A stretch of 64,000 nucleotides of DNA from positions 372,001 through 436,000 of the forward strand of contig JAQBNH010000019.1 of assembly GCA_028288705.1 (NCBI GenBank), in the 5' to 3' direction. The translations under genes were made by a program, and so were the position numbers. This document shows, one piece after another, positions 1 through 8,145 of the stretch (its first letter is position 1; every line of letters starts with the position of its first letter). The notes below the pieces were generated by a model. The model saw nothing but the letters and a program-made list of their open reading frames with translations, did not search any database and was not told the origin of the DNA. This stretch comes from Ferruginibacter sp. (GTDB lineage Bacteria; Bacteroidota; Bacteroidia; Chitinophagales; Chitinophagaceae).

Positions 1-1
1 T

Positions 2-310
2 GACACTTTTGTTGTAAAAAATGTTTTGTCGTTGGAAAAAATAAACGAAACAGATAGATCTCAACTAAAAAAAATCTTTAAAACTCCTGATGGGCGAAAA
101 TTGTCAAAGTTTAATTCGGCATTGGGTTTCATAACAAATAAAAACGACACCCTTGTTGTTCCTTTGCGAAGCACACTAACGGCTAGTCAGGAATTACAGT
201 TATTGGGCACTGGAGTATTATCATTAAAAAGGATTCGCTACAAAGGGTTTTACCTAAGGTCTGGGCAGCCGTTCTTTATTGTCGAATTCCTAGAACCTAG
301 GAAACTATAA
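2..310 (+). CDS. C-terminal part of an unidentified protein, cut by the window edge
   Basis: The reading frame is open from the first bases of the window to the TAA at 308-310, so the gene begins upstream and only about 102 residues are visible. A TTG at 26 could be an internal start but nothing favours it. The visible part is a mixed alpha/beta sequence with basic stretches and no membrane segment, and it ends in EFLEPRKL. I do not recognise the family. It is followed at once by a clear intrinsic terminator and sits beside a recombinase remnant, so it may belong to an accessory element that ends here. That context is inference. Confidence 0.55.
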   Translation, partial: DTFVVKNVLSLEKINETDRSQLKKIFKTPDGRKLSKFNSALGFITNKNDTLVVPLRSTLTASQELQLLGTGVLSLKRIRYKGFYLRSGQPFFIVEFLEPRKL

Positions 311-337
311 CCAAAGGATAAATAAACATAAGTTCAT

Positions 338-366
338 AGCCGCAGTTTACCCCTGCGGCTTTTTTA
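338..366 (+). terminator. Intrinsic terminator after the first partial gene
   Basis: A perfect 8-bp stem, AGCCGCAG (338-345) with CTGCGGCT (353-360), has a 7-base loop and runs into a T tract at 360-365. It lies about 28 bases after the stop codon of the partial gene. The T tract touches the stop codon of the opposing recombinase remnant. Confidence 0.8.
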
Positions 367-678
367 GTATTCGTTGCCTGCGCTTTTTACTTGTTCATGC
401 ATCCGGCTCACTCTCTTGGTATCGTATACCTTCCGAACCATTGCTGTTCCTGAATGGCTGTTAAGATCAGCTGCAACGGACGGGTCATGTGTATCCATCA
501 TCTCGGTCGTATTCGCATGCTTATAAGCGTAGAAGTCGACGTTAATACCAAGGCCACCTTTGTCTACTGGGAACTTAACATGTCGTTCCCAACGTCGGGT
601 TATTTGCTTAGGGGGTAACTTGATGGCAATCGTGGATCTTATCATTGAACCGGAAGTATCAAACGTAGCAATGTAAAA
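364..678 (-). pseudogene. Truncated tyrosine recombinase (phage-type integrase) C-terminal remnant
   Basis: The open frame of about 104 residues runs from just after an in-frame stop at 679-681 to TAA at 364-366; its first ATG is at 645. The C-terminal half reads like the end of a tyrosine recombinase catalytic domain. YKHANTT matches the conserved (R/K)-H-T box, SHSGTAMVRKVYD matches the H-x(8)-9-Y box, and the Tyr of VYD is the expected nucleophile. The N-terminal DNA-binding part and the first catalytic Arg region are missing, and the usual LGH motif reads NSH, so this is a decayed fragment rather than an active enzyme. It implies a past mobile element at this junction. A short independent gene is the alternative but less likely. 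Confidence 0.65.
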
Positions 679-842
679 TCATCAATATCGCAAGCCGGTG
701 TGGCCGCTCATTCAGTAAGTGCCCAACCCTTCAACTAGTCAACTGATCCACTATAGAACCTGCCATTTTTGCACACATTTTCCCTTGGCATAATCATTGT
801 CATTTTACCGCTGTTATCAATTAATAAAAAACAATATACAAT

Positions 843-2753
843 ATGGGAAAGATCATAGGAATAGATTTAGGAACAACGAACAGTTGCGTTGCCGTTATGG
901 AAGGCAACGAGCCTGTTGTGATTGCCAATGATGAAGGACGTCGCACAACCCCTTCCGTTGTTGGTTTTTTAAAGAACGGGGAGCGCAAAGTAGGTGATCC
1001 GGCAAAACGCCAGGCGATCACGAATCCGCAAAATACCATCAGTAGTGTGAAGCGTTTTATGGGGCGCCGCTTTGATGAGGTTACAGAAGAAACAACACAC
1101 TGGAGCTACAAAGTAGTAAAAGGTGACAATAATACGGTACGTATTGACATTGATGGCAGGATGTACACGCCACAGGAGATTAGTGCGATGGTGTTGCAAA
1201 AAATGAAAAAAACGGCTGAAGATTATCTTGGCCAGGAAGTAACAGAAGCGGTTATTACCGTTCCGGCTTACTTTAATGATGCACAACGCCAGGCAACGAA
1301 AGAAGCCGGTGAGATCGCAGGCCTGAATGTTCGTCGTATCGTGAATGAGCCAACGGCGGCTGCATTGGCTTATGGCCTTGATAAAAAAGGTAAAGACCAG
1401 AAGATCGCTGTATTTGACCTTGGCGGTGGTACGTTTGATATCTCTGTCCTGGAATTGGGCGATGGTGTGTTTGAAGTAAAATCTACCAACGGTGATACGC
1501 ATTTAGGCGGTGATGATTTTGATAAAGTGATCATGGACTGGCTGGCAGATGAATTTAAAGCGGAAGAAGCCATCGACCTGCGTAAAGATCCAATGGCCTT
1601 ACAACGTTTGAAAGAAGCTGCAGAAAAAGCAAAAGTAGAATTATCTTCTTCTTCAGAAACAGAGATCAACCTACCGTACGTAACAGCAGTAGATGGTGTT
1701 CCTAAACACTTAGTAAAAAAATTAACGCGTGCTAAATTTGAAGCACTGGCAGATAAATTATTTGAGCGTTGCTTAAAGCCTTGCGAACAGGCATTGAAAG
1801 ATGCAGGTATTGCTACTTCAGCAATTGATGAGGTGATCCTCGTAGGTGGTAGCAGCCGGATTCCTAAAGTTCAGGAGATCGTAGAAAAATTCTTTGGTAA
1901 AAAACCTCACCGCGGTGTTAACCCGGATGAAGTTGTAGCCATTGGTGCTGCGATCCAGGGTGCGGTGCTTACCGGTGAAGTAAAAGATGTGTTATTATTA
2001 GACGTTACGCCGTTGAGCCTGGGTATCGAAACAATGGGTGGTGTGATGACAAGGCTGATCGACAGCAACACAACGATTCCAACAAAAAAATCTGAAACCT
2101 TCAGTACCGCCAGCGATAACCAGCCCGGCGTACAGATCCATGTGTTACAGGGAGAACGTCCGATGTCTTCTCAAAATAAGAGCCTGGGTATGTTCAACCT
2201 CGATGGTATTCCACCGGCACCCCGTGGTGTTCCACAGGTAGAAGTGATCTTCGATATCGATGCCAACGGTATCCTTCATGTAACAGCGAAAGATAAAGGC
2301 ACTGGTAAAGAACAAAAGATCAGGATCGAAGCGGGTAGTGGTTTGAGTGCTGATGAGATCGAAAAAATGAAGAATGATGCAAAAGCCAACGAAGCATCTG
2401 ATAAAGCAGAACGTGAAAAAGTAGATAAGATCAACCAGGCGGACAGCCTTATTTTCCAAACGGAAAAGCAACTGAAAGAGTACGGTGAGAAAATTCCTGC
2501 CGAAAAGAAGACAGTGATTGAAGGCGGTCTGGAAAAATTGAAAGAAGCTCATAAAGCACAGGATGCTGCACAAATCGATACAGCGATGGCTGAATTGAAC
2601 GCAGCCTGGACTTCAGCAAGCGAGGATATGTACAAGCAAACGCAGGAAGGCGGACAACCGGAAGGCGGTCAGCCAGGTGGTGAGCAGGCAGCCGGCGGTG
2701 AAAACGCGGGTGGCGAGAATGTAACTGATGCCGAGTTCGAGGAAGTGAAATAA
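843..2753 (+). CDS. dnaK: Chaperone protein DnaK (Hsp70)
   Basis: This is the ATP-dependent Hsp70 chaperone that folds and refolds cytosolic proteins with DnaJ and GrpE. At 636 aa it is full length. The N-terminal ATPase domain opens with the [14 protein letters not shown] phosphate loop. The second phosphate motif [11 protein letters not shown] and the adenosine motif VGGSSRIP follow, then the linker [15 protein letters not shown] and the substrate-binding domain. The tail is rich in Gly, Gln and Glu and ends EFEEVK, close to the EEVD-like end of bacterial DnaK. ATG 843 is the natural start because [10 protein letters not shown] is the canonical N terminus. No CIRCE operator was seen upstream. 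The gene stands alone: dnaJ and grpE are not adjacent, and a strong terminator follows. Confidence 0.98.
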   Translation: MGKIIGIDLGTTNSCVAVMEGNEPVVIANDEGRRTTPSVVGFLKNGERKVGDPAKRQAITNPQNTISSVKRFMGRRFDEVTEETTHWSYKVVKGDNNTVRIDIDGRMYTPQEISAMVLQKMKKTAEDYLGQEVTEAVITVPAYFNDAQRQATKEAGEIAGLNVRRIVNEPTAAALAYGLDKKGKDQKIAVFDLGGGTFDISVLELGDGVFEVKSTNGDTHLGGDDFDKVIMDWLADEFKAEEAIDLRKDPMALQRLKEAAEKAKVELSSSSETEINLPYVTAVDGVPKHLVKKLTRAKFEALADKLFERCLKPCEQALKDAGIATSAIDEVILVGGSSRIPKVQEIVEKFFGKKPHRGVNPDEVVAIGAAIQGAVLTGEVKDVLLLDVTPLSLGIETMGGVMTRLIDSNTTIPTKKSETFSTASDNQPGVQIHVLQGERPMSSQNKSLGMFNLDGIPPAPRGVPQVEVIFDIDANGILHVTAKDKGTGKEQKIRIEAGSGLSADEIEKMKNDAKANEASDKAEREKVDKINQADSLIFQTEKQLKEYGEKIPAEKKTVIEGGLEKLKEAHKAQDAAQIDTAMAELNAAWTSASEDMYKQTQEGGQPEGGQPGGEQAAGGENAGGENVTDAEFEEVK

Positions 2754-2770
2754 AAAACTTTCTTTATATA

Positions 2771-2800
2771 AAAACCGCTCATTTTGGGCGGTTTTTTTTA
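2771..2800 (+). terminator. Intrinsic terminator of dnaK
   Basis: The stem AAAACCGCTC (2771-2780) pairs with the mirror arm at 2786-2795 (10 bp including one G-U pair) around a 5-base loop. It is followed by eight T residues, about 18 bases after the dnaK stop. Confidence 0.9.
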
Positions 2801-2864
2801 TTCCTGCATAATTAATCGGCAAAAACTTCGTTTCATCTCTGCACTATTAACCCAAACGAATTTT

Positions 2865-2984
2865 ATGAAGAAAAACATGTTATTGCTGGTCGTTCTCTCA
2901 ATGGTATTGGTTTCCTGCTCCCGTTCTGTTACGGTACAGCAAGCTGCCAACAACCATTACAGGAAATGCCGTCCGGTAAAATAA
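2865..2984 (+). CDS. Very small lipoprotein-like peptide (39 aa)
   Basis: From ATG 2865 the frame encodes 39 residues. Lys-Lys is followed by a hydrophobic segment and a lipobox ending LVSC at residues 17-20, as in a signal peptidase II substrate. The mature tail would be only about 20 polar residues, containing SVTVQQAANNHYRKCR. The frame continues upstream to an ATG at 2784, but that start lies inside the dnaK terminator, so 2865 is preferred. An intrinsic terminator follows within about 25 bases, so it looks like a monocistronic small gene. Function is unknown. Short lipoproteins of this QAAN-containing kind are my recollection from Bacteroidota genomes, not something proven here. Confidence 0.6.
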   Translation: MKKNMLLLVVLSMVLVSCSRSVTVQQAANNHYRKCRPVK

Positions 2985-3008
2985 TTCAAGGTAATGCATA
3001 ATGATCAC

Positions 3009-3032
3009 TGCCCCTTAACCGGGGCTTTTTTT
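3009..3032 (+). terminator. Intrinsic terminator after the small lipoprotein gene
   Basis: GCCCC (3010-3014) pairs with GGGGC (3021-3025) around TTAACC, followed by seven T residues. It lies about 25 bases after the 39-aa reading frame. Confidence 0.8.
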
Positions 3033-3104
3033 GTGCGGGAAGCTGTGGGAGAATAAGTAACCGACAGGATGCTTTTCTCTTAGTGATACCGCGAATGCCG
3101 CGCA

Positions 3105-3130
3105 ATAAAAAAGCCTCCTAAAAGGAGGCC
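3105..3130 (-). terminator. Intrinsic terminator of the 51-aa membrane protein gene
   Basis: Read on the minus strand, GGCCTCC-type stem bases at 3124-3130 pair with 3113-3118 (core GCCTCC/GGAGGC), followed by a run of T residues matching the A run at 3107-3112. It sits about 20 bases beyond the stop codon of the minus-strand gene at 3152. Confidence 0.85.
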
Positions 3131-3151
3131 GTATAAAAAATTAAGGCGCTG

Positions 3152-3307
3152 TTACATCAGGTCTAAAGCCAGCGCAAAAAAGGTAACGTTGAAAGGCAAT
3201 ACAAGAGAGCAATATCCACCGCCAACAGCATACACGCCGAAGAAAGCGGCCACTGATACTAAAAATAAGATCCAATATAACCCGGTAGATTTTTTTCTTG
3301 TTTCCAT
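3152..3307 (-). CDS. Small membrane protein (51 aa), family not recognised
   Basis: Read from the CAT at 3305-3307, the minus strand encodes 51 residues starting METRKKST. A hydrophobic helix GLYWILFLVSVAAFFGVY follows, then a short Gly-rich turn AVGGGYC and a second hydrophobic stretch ending in LALDLM. This is a credible two-helix inner-membrane peptide with a positively charged N terminus. The gene has its own promoter 17 bases upstream of the start and its own terminator downstream, which supports expression. A longer overlapping frame (3141-3326) gives a Cys/Arg/Trp-rich product with no sensible topology and is rejected. Function unknown. Confidence 0.7.
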   Translation of the reverse strand: METRKKSTGLYWILFLVSVAAFFGVYAVGGGYCSLVLPFNVTFFALALDLM

Positions 3308-3323
3308 TGCGTTTTGATTTGTG

Positions 3324-3331
3324 CAAATATA
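3324..3331 (-). promoter_or_regulatory. Bacteroidota -7 promoter element for the 51-aa membrane protein
   Basis: On the minus strand the eight bases read TATATTTG, an exact match to the Bacteroidota TAnnTTTG -7 consensus. They end 16 bases before the ATG at 3307. No good TTTG -33 box was seen, so the assignment rests on one element and its position. Confidence 0.5.
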
Positions 3332-3413
3332 GGATAGAAGAAATAAAGCGGCTATTTTTTTGGAATAAAATTTACAGCAAAAACAATTGTTTCTTTCTGC
3401 TTAAATTGCGGTT

Positions 3414-6074
3414 ATGATCCTTCATTATTCCATTCGTTACCAAACAAGGCATGGGCAGGCCTTATACCTGCAGGTGGAGCCTGGAAAAAAAGCGGCAGCG
3501 TTAACAACACAACGATTTCCTTTACAATACCAGGATGAACAGCATTGGTCAGGTACACTGGATACAAAAGAACTGGGGATCAAAAAAAAACTTCGCTATA
3601 GTTGCCGGATCTCTTTTGGCGACGGTACGCCCGATAAAGAACTGGTGCCTGAAAAGATCGTCCGGCTTAAAAATTACCAGCAGCCACAGCTAAATATTTA
3701 CGAACAGATCAGTCAGCAGGAGAAGGTTCCTGCGGCATTTTCCAGTAAGGCATTTGAGGTGCTTTTTAAAAAGAACCACAAGAAAAAGCCGGGGAAGAAC
3801 GCAAAACATCCCACGCATATTTTTGAAGTGACTGCGCCCCTGATGACAGAACGGTTTCGGCTCTGCCTGACCGGTAGCGGCAAATCTTTTAACGATTGGA
3901 ATAAAGAGAAACCGCTGTTATTGCAGCAGGGAAAACATGCCTGGACAATAGCGTTGAATCTTCGCAAAGACGAATTTCCCATCGAGTATAAACTAGGACT
4001 GTATGATGTCCGGCAAAAGCAGATCGTTCATTTTGAAGAAGGCGATAACCGCAGGATAGAGCATCTTGAGGAAGATGCGGCAAACCTTTATTTACTCGAC
4101 GCGCCTTTTAATCATTACCGCTGGAAAGCTGCCGGTGTAAACATTCCTGTTTCCGCATTACGCACAGAACATAGCTGGGGTATCGGTGATTTTACGGACC
4201 TGCAGCTGCTCGCCGATTGGGCCTCGGCAACGGGCATGAAGATGATCCAGTTGCTGCCCGTTAACGACACGACAGCTACGCATAGCCGCAAAGATTCCTA
4301 TCCCTACGCCGCCATATCTCCGTTTGCACTGCACCCGCTGTATTTAAATATTCATAAGATCGCAACGGCCGCCTCCTTCCAGTTTACAGATGAAGTAGCT
4401 GCTGAGGTTGAACGCCTGAATGCAGCCACCGCTCTCGATTACGACGGCGTAAGCGCATTAAAAATGGCTGCCATCCGCGAATTGTATCTCCTGGAAAAGC
4501 ATTCTTTTAAAGATGATTTTGCCTGGATGGAATTCTTCGATCTCAACCGTCACTGGCTCGTGCCTTATGCCGCTTTTTGCTGCCTGCGGGACCGGTATGA
4601 AACGGCAGATTTTGAAAGCTGGGAAGAATTAGCTGTCTACCATGAGGATGAAGTGCAGGAATTTGCTGCGCCTGATAAGGATCATTATGACGAGATCTGC
4701 CTGCATTACTTTATTCAATACCATCTCCATTTGCAGTTAAAAGATGCAGTGGATTATGCACATAAAAAATCAATCGTTTTTAAAGGAGACCTGCCGATTG
4801 GCGTCGGGAGATACAGTGTTGACACCTGGATGTATCCACACCTCTTTCACATGGATATGCAGGCCGGAGCACCGCCCGACTATTATTCCAGCAAAGGGCA
4901 AAACTGGAGCTTCCCTACTTACAACTGGGACGCGATGGCGGCCGATGGTTACAAATGGTGGCGTCAGCGGATGGAGCACCTGGGCAATTATTTTGATGCG
5001 ATCCGTATAGATCATGTACTTGGATTCTTCAGGATCTGGAGTATTCCGGTTAACGCCGTGGAAGGAACATTGGGATTCTTTAAACCGGTGCTGGCATTGA
5101 ACCAGGACGCGGTGCGCAGTGCACTGGGTTATTTCGATCGGGACCGTTTCTGCTTCCCTTATGTAACCGAAGATATCCTGCAGGATTATTTTGGCGCTGA
5201 TGCTGCCTGGGTGAAGCAAATCTTCCTCCAGGACAATCATTTTAAAACGGAATACAATACCCAACGCAAGATCGCGGGTTTCTTTACATTGAATCCCGGC
5301 AAGAAAGCACTGGAGGATACCGTACTGCGTTTGTTCTCCAACGTTATCCTTATCGAAGATCCGCAACAGACAGATCACTATAATTTCCGCATCAACCTGC
5401 ATTCCACAGATTCTTACAAAGCATTAACGCAGGAGCAGCGCGATGCCTTTGACCGCTTGTACAACGAATACTTTTTCAGCAACCAAAATGAACTCTGGGA
5501 AGCAGAAGGAATTAAGAAACTGAATGCGCTTAAATCCACAACGGACATGTTGCTCTGCGCGGAAGACCTCGGCATGGTCCCTGATTTTATGGAGGCAGTA
5601 TTGCAGGAGTTAGAGATACTTTCGTTACAGGTTCAGCGTATGCCGAAACTGGCTTCTGATAATTTCTCCCATCCCAAAAATGCACCCTACGCGAGTGTTG
5701 TTACGCCTTCCACGCATGACATGAGTACGATCCGCGAATGGTGGCAGGAAGAACGCCAGCATATCCAATATTTCTTCAATAATGTATTGGAGCATGATGG
5801 TATTGCACCGCAATATTGTGCATCATGGGTGAGCCGCGACATCATTGAACAACATCTTTGTTCACCAGCCATGTGGGCAGTATTCCTGTTGCAGGACCTG
5901 TTGGGTATTGATGAAAATATCCGATCGGGAAATATTCATGCAGAACGCATCAATGATCCATCCAATGGAGATCATGAGTGGAATTATCGCATGCATACCG
6001 ATCTGGAAAAACTGATCGAAGATGCCGCATTTACTAAAACGCTCAAAGAATTGATCACGCACTGCGGCCGTTAA
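3414..6074 (+). CDS. malQ: 4-alpha-glucanotransferase (GH77) with N-terminal starch-binding domains
   Basis: This 886-aa amylomaltase moves alpha-1,4-glucan segments between oligosaccharides in glycogen or maltodextrin metabolism. Residues about 1-90 and 130-235 look like two CBM20-type carbohydrate-binding domains, as in plant DPE2-like disproportionating enzymes, whereas classical bacterial MalQ is shorter. The GH77 catalytic barrel follows from about residue 255. It shows the nucleophile Asp533 in AIRIDH, the acid/base Glu717 in LLCAEDLG and the third carboxylate Asp769 in STHDM. ATG 3414 gives a normal N terminus. It ends 9 bases before the epimerase gene, so the two are probably co-transcribed. 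No signal peptide was seen, so it is cytosolic. Confidence 0.95.
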   Translation: MILHYSIRYQTRHGQALYLQVEPGKKAAALTTQRFPLQYQDEQHWSGTLDTKELGIKKKLRYSCRISFGDGTPDKELVPEKIVRLKNYQQPQLNIYEQISQQEKVPAAFSSKAFEVLFKKNHKKKPGKNAKHPTHIFEVTAPLMTERFRLCLTGSGKSFNDWNKEKPLLLQQGKHAWTIALNLRKDEFPIEYKLGLYDVRQKQIVHFEEGDNRRIEHLEEDAANLYLLDAPFNHYRWKAAGVNIPVSALRTEHSWGIGDFTDLQLLADWASATGMKMIQLLPVNDTTATHSRKDSYPYAAISPFALHPLYLNIHKIATAASFQFTDEVAAEVERLNAATALDYDGVSALKMAAIRELYLLEKHSFKDDFAWMEFFDLNRHWLVPYAAFCCLRDRYETADFESWEELAVYHEDEVQEFAAPDKDHYDEICLHYFIQYHLHLQLKDAVDYAHKKSIVFKGDLPIGVGRYSVDTWMYPHLFHMDMQAGAPPDYYSSKGQNWSFPTYNWDAMAADGYKWWRQRMEHLGNYFDAIRIDHVLGFFRIWSIPVNAVEGTLGFFKPVLALNQDAVRSALGYFDRDRFCFPYVTEDILQDYFGADAAWVKQIFLQDNHFKTEYNTQRKIAGFFTLNPGKKALEDTVLRLFSNVILIEDPQQTDHYNFRINLHSTDSYKALTQEQRDAFDRLYNEYFFSNQNELWEAEGIKKLNALKSTTDMLLCAEDLGMVPDFMEAVLQELEILSLQVQRMPKLASDNFSHPKNAPYASVVTPSTHDMSTIREWWQEERQHIQYFFNNVLEHDGIAPQYCASWVSRDIIEQHLCSPAMWAVFLLQDLLGIDENIRSGNIHAERINDPSNGDHEWNYRMHTDLEKLIEDAAFTKTLKELITHCGR

Positions 6075-6083
6075 TTGTTTTTT

Positions 6084-7100
6084 ATGAAGCTTACTTATAA
6101 GACCTATCATCTCCCGTTCACACATCCGTTTACGATCTCAAAAGGCACGAAAACGCATCAGCCTTCGCTGGTTGTCGAACTCGAATATTTCGGATTTAAA
6201 GGATATGGTGAAGCGCCGGCGATCAGTTATTACAATATCCCGGTAGAAAAGATGGTAGCCGACCTGGAGCAGAAAAAAATGTTCGTAGAGAAATTCGCTT
6301 TCAGTGATCCCGAACGCTACTGGCATTACCTCCATCATTTATTTCCGCAGAACCCGTTTCTGGTCTGTGCCCTGGATATGGCGGGCTGGGATCTGTACGG
6401 CAAGATGAAACGCAAGTCTCTGCAACAACTCTGGGGTCTCGATCCTGCCAATGCACCGATGACGGATTTCACCATCGGGATTGATACCATTGAAAAGATG
6501 GTGGCCAAAATGAAAGAAAGGACATGGCCGATCTATAAAATAAAAGTAGGCACAGCCGATGATATTGACATGGTAACAGAACTGCGAAAGCATACAGATG
6601 CGATCTTTCGTGTGGATGCAAACGCAGGATGGTCGCTTGAACAGGCCCTGGAAAAAATTCCCATCCTGGCAAGCCTGGGGGTTGAATTTGTGGAGCAGCC
6701 TTTGGCAAAAGACAATTGGGAAGGCATGAAGATCCTGTATGAAAAATCTGTATTGCCTTTGTTCGCAGATGAGGCTTGCGTGGCAGAAGATGACGTATTA
6801 AAATGCCCGGGACATTTTCATGGCATCAATATCAAATTAACAAAATGCAGTGGTATCACCCCCGCAAAACGCATGATTTCAAAGGCGCGTGAATTGGGCC
6901 TGCAGGTGATGGTGGGCTGTATGAATGAAAGTACGCTCGGCAGCGCCGCTATCGCGCAACTCTCGCCGTTACTTGATTACGTAGATATGGACGGGCCATT
7001 ATTGCTGGCAGAGGATATTGCCTCCGGTATCAGTTTTGATGCAGGTAAGATCATCGGTTCTAACAAACCGGGGCTGGGGGTAGAAATGCTAAATTTTTAA
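6084..7100 (+). CDS. Enolase-superfamily dipeptide epimerase
   Basis: The protein of about 338 aa belongs to the mandelate racemase/muconate lactonizing group of the enolase superfamily and is most like L-Ala-D/L-Glu dipeptide epimerases that recycle murein peptides. Visible motifs are the catalytic KxK in IYKIKVG, metal ligands in VDANAGWS, VEQPL and FADEAC, and the second catalytic Lys in INIKLTKCSGI. I use ATG 6084 (MKLTYKTYHLPF). An in-frame TTG at 6075 would add only three residues. It follows the glucanotransferase by 9 bases. Substrate specificity in this family varies, so the exact dipeptide is inferred. Confidence 0.88.
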   Translation: MKLTYKTYHLPFTHPFTISKGTKTHQPSLVVELEYFGFKGYGEAPAISYYNIPVEKMVADLEQKKMFVEKFAFSDPERYWHYLHHLFPQNPFLVCALDMAGWDLYGKMKRKSLQQLWGLDPANAPMTDFTIGIDTIEKMVAKMKERTWPIYKIKVGTADDIDMVTELRKHTDAIFRVDANAGWSLEQALEKIPILASLGVEFVEQPLAKDNWEGMKILYEKSVLPLFADEACVAEDDVLKCPGHFHGINIKLTKCSGITPAKRMISKARELGLQVMVGCMNESTLGSAAIAQLSPLLDYVDMDGPLLLAEDIASGISFDAGKIIGSNKPGLGVEMLNF

Positions 7101-7105
7101 TTTTA

Positions 7106-7137
7106 TTTGGCTGAACCGGCATTCCTGCTTTACTTTG
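7106..7137 (+). promoter_or_regulatory. Candidate promoter of the histidine operon
   Basis: TTTG at 7106-7109 is followed after 20 bases by TTACTTTG (7130-7137), which differs from the TAnnTTTG -7 consensus at one base. The spacing fits the Bacteroidota promoter model. A start site a few bases downstream would fall nearly on the ATG of the leader peptide at 7146, so the leader peptide may be translated from an almost leaderless RNA. Confidence 0.5.
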
Positions 7138-7145
7138 TGCGACAA

Positions 7146-7205
7146 ATGAAACAATCTACACACATACATCATCATCATCTTTTGCCAACAGGTAAGCTGG
7201 GTTGA
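7146..7205 (+). CDS. hisL: Histidine operon leader peptide (19 aa, five His)
   Basis: ATG 7146 to TGA 7203-7205 encodes MKQSTHIHHHHLLPTGKLG. His occurs at positions 6, 8, 9, 10 and 11, far above chance, directly upstream of hisG and of a terminator hairpin. This is what a ribosome-mediated attenuator of histidine biosynthesis requires: ribosomes lacking charged His-tRNA pause on the cluster at 7161-7178. It is too short for ordinary gene finders. The symbol hisL is used by analogy with enteric bacteria; there is no sequence relationship beyond the His run. Confidence 0.88.
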   Translation: MKQSTHIHHHHLLPTGKLG

Positions 7206-7264
7206 TTTGTATGTAGTAACAATATTTTACAAACGGAGGCTTACAGAAATGTGAGCCTTTTTTT
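7162..7264 (+). promoter_or_regulatory. Transcription attenuator of the his operon with competing hairpins
   Basis: Three mutually exclusive structures can be drawn. The terminator pairs AGGCTTAC (7237-7244) with GTGAGCCT (7251-7258) and is followed by a T run to 7264. The antiterminator pairs GTAAGC (7192-7197) with GCTTAC (7239-7244), destroying the terminator arm, and can enclose an inner helix TTTGTA (7206-7211) with TACAAA (7228-7233). A protector hairpin pairs ACATACA (7162-7168), inside the His codons, with TGTATGT (7208-7214). Stalling on His codons would free 7192-7214 for antitermination. Complete translation to the stop codon would cover 7192-7214 and allow termination. The pairings were found by eye; the mechanism is inferred from known amino-acid attenuators. 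Confidence 0.8.
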
Positions 7265-7293
7265 ATTTTGGTAAGTCTAAATTTTTATTTTCT

Positions 7294-8145
7294 ATGCTTA
7301 AAATAGCAGTTCAAAAATCCGGCAGGCTGTACGAGGAATCTGTGAAATTGTTGAAGGAATGCGGCATTCACCTGAACAACGGCAATAAACAACTACGAAC
7401 AACCGCAGAGAATTTTCCACTGGAAGTATTCTTTTTACGGGATGACGATATCCCGCAATATGTGTTCGATGGCGTTGCAGATATCGGCATCGTGGGTGAA
7501 AATGTTTTCCTGGAAAAAAACAAAGCACTCGATCTCGTCTATCGCCTGGGCTTTGGCAAATGCCGGCTAAGCATTGCGATACCAAAAGAAAAGCAGTATG
7601 CGTCTGTAGAAGACCTGGCGGGGTTAAAGATTGCCACGACTTATGCGCATCTCACACAGGAGTTTCTCTTAAAAAATAATATTGATGCAGAGATCCATGA
7701 GATCAGTGGGTCGGTGGAAATTGCGCCCGGTATCGGGTTGGCGGATGCGATCTGTGACCTGGTGAGCAGCGGGAGCACACTTTTTACCAATGGCTTAAAA
7801 GAAGTGGAAACAATTTTGTCGTCTGAGGCCGTGCTCGTGGCAACTAAGGATTTATCCGCGGAGAAAACAATATTGCTTGATAAATTGTTGATGCGTATCA
7901 ACGCCGTGAAGATGGCGCGTAACAACAAGTACATTTTATTAAATGCGCCCAATCATCAGCTGGAAAATATTTCTGCCATCTTACCCGGTAGCAAAAGTCC
8001 GACGATCGTGCCGTTGGCTACTGCAGGCTGGAGCAGCATTCAGAGCGTTGTAAATGAAAATGATTTTTGGGAAGTGATCGAAAAATTAAAAGCCCTCGAA
8101 GCGGAAGGGATCCTCGTTGTTCCGATTGAAAAAATGATCATGTAA
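7294..8145 (+). CDS. hisG: ATP phosphoribosyltransferase, long form
   Basis: This is the first enzyme of histidine synthesis. It joins ATP and PRPP to give phosphoribosyl-ATP and is usually feedback-inhibited by histidine. The 283-aa length, with a C-terminal segment from about residue 210 (PTIVPLATAGWSSIQSVV), marks the long hexameric form with its own regulatory domain, which does not need HisZ. The N terminus MLKIAVQKSGRL and the PRPP-binding loop ISGSVEIAPGIGLADAICDLVSSG are typical. It is the first structural gene after the attenuator, and its TAA shares one base with the hisD ATG (TAATG), so the two are translationally coupled. Confidence 0.97.
   Translation: MLKIAVQKSGRLYEESVKLLKECGIHLNNGNKQLRTTAENFPLEVFFLRDDDIPQYVFDGVADIGIVGENVFLEKNKALDLVYRLGFGKCRLSIAIPKEKQYASVEDLAGLKIATTYAHLTQEFLLKNNIDAEIHEISGSVEIAPGIGLADAICDLVSSGSTLFTNGLKEVETILSSEAVLVATKDLSAEKTILLDKLLMRINAVKMARNNKYILLNAPNHQLENISAILPGSKSPTIVPLATAGWSSIQSVVNENDFWEVIEKLKALEAEGILVVPIEKMIM

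Noticed and set aside
680..842. Promoter or CIRCE element for dnaK
   Set aside because: No inverted repeat of the CIRCE type and no full TAnnTTTG match; only near matches such as CATTTTTG.
3141..3326. 61-residue open frame on the minus strand
   Set aside because: It overlaps the 51-aa frame that gives a sensible two-helix membrane protein. The longer frame is rich in Cys, Arg and Trp without structure, and its start lies within the promoter element.
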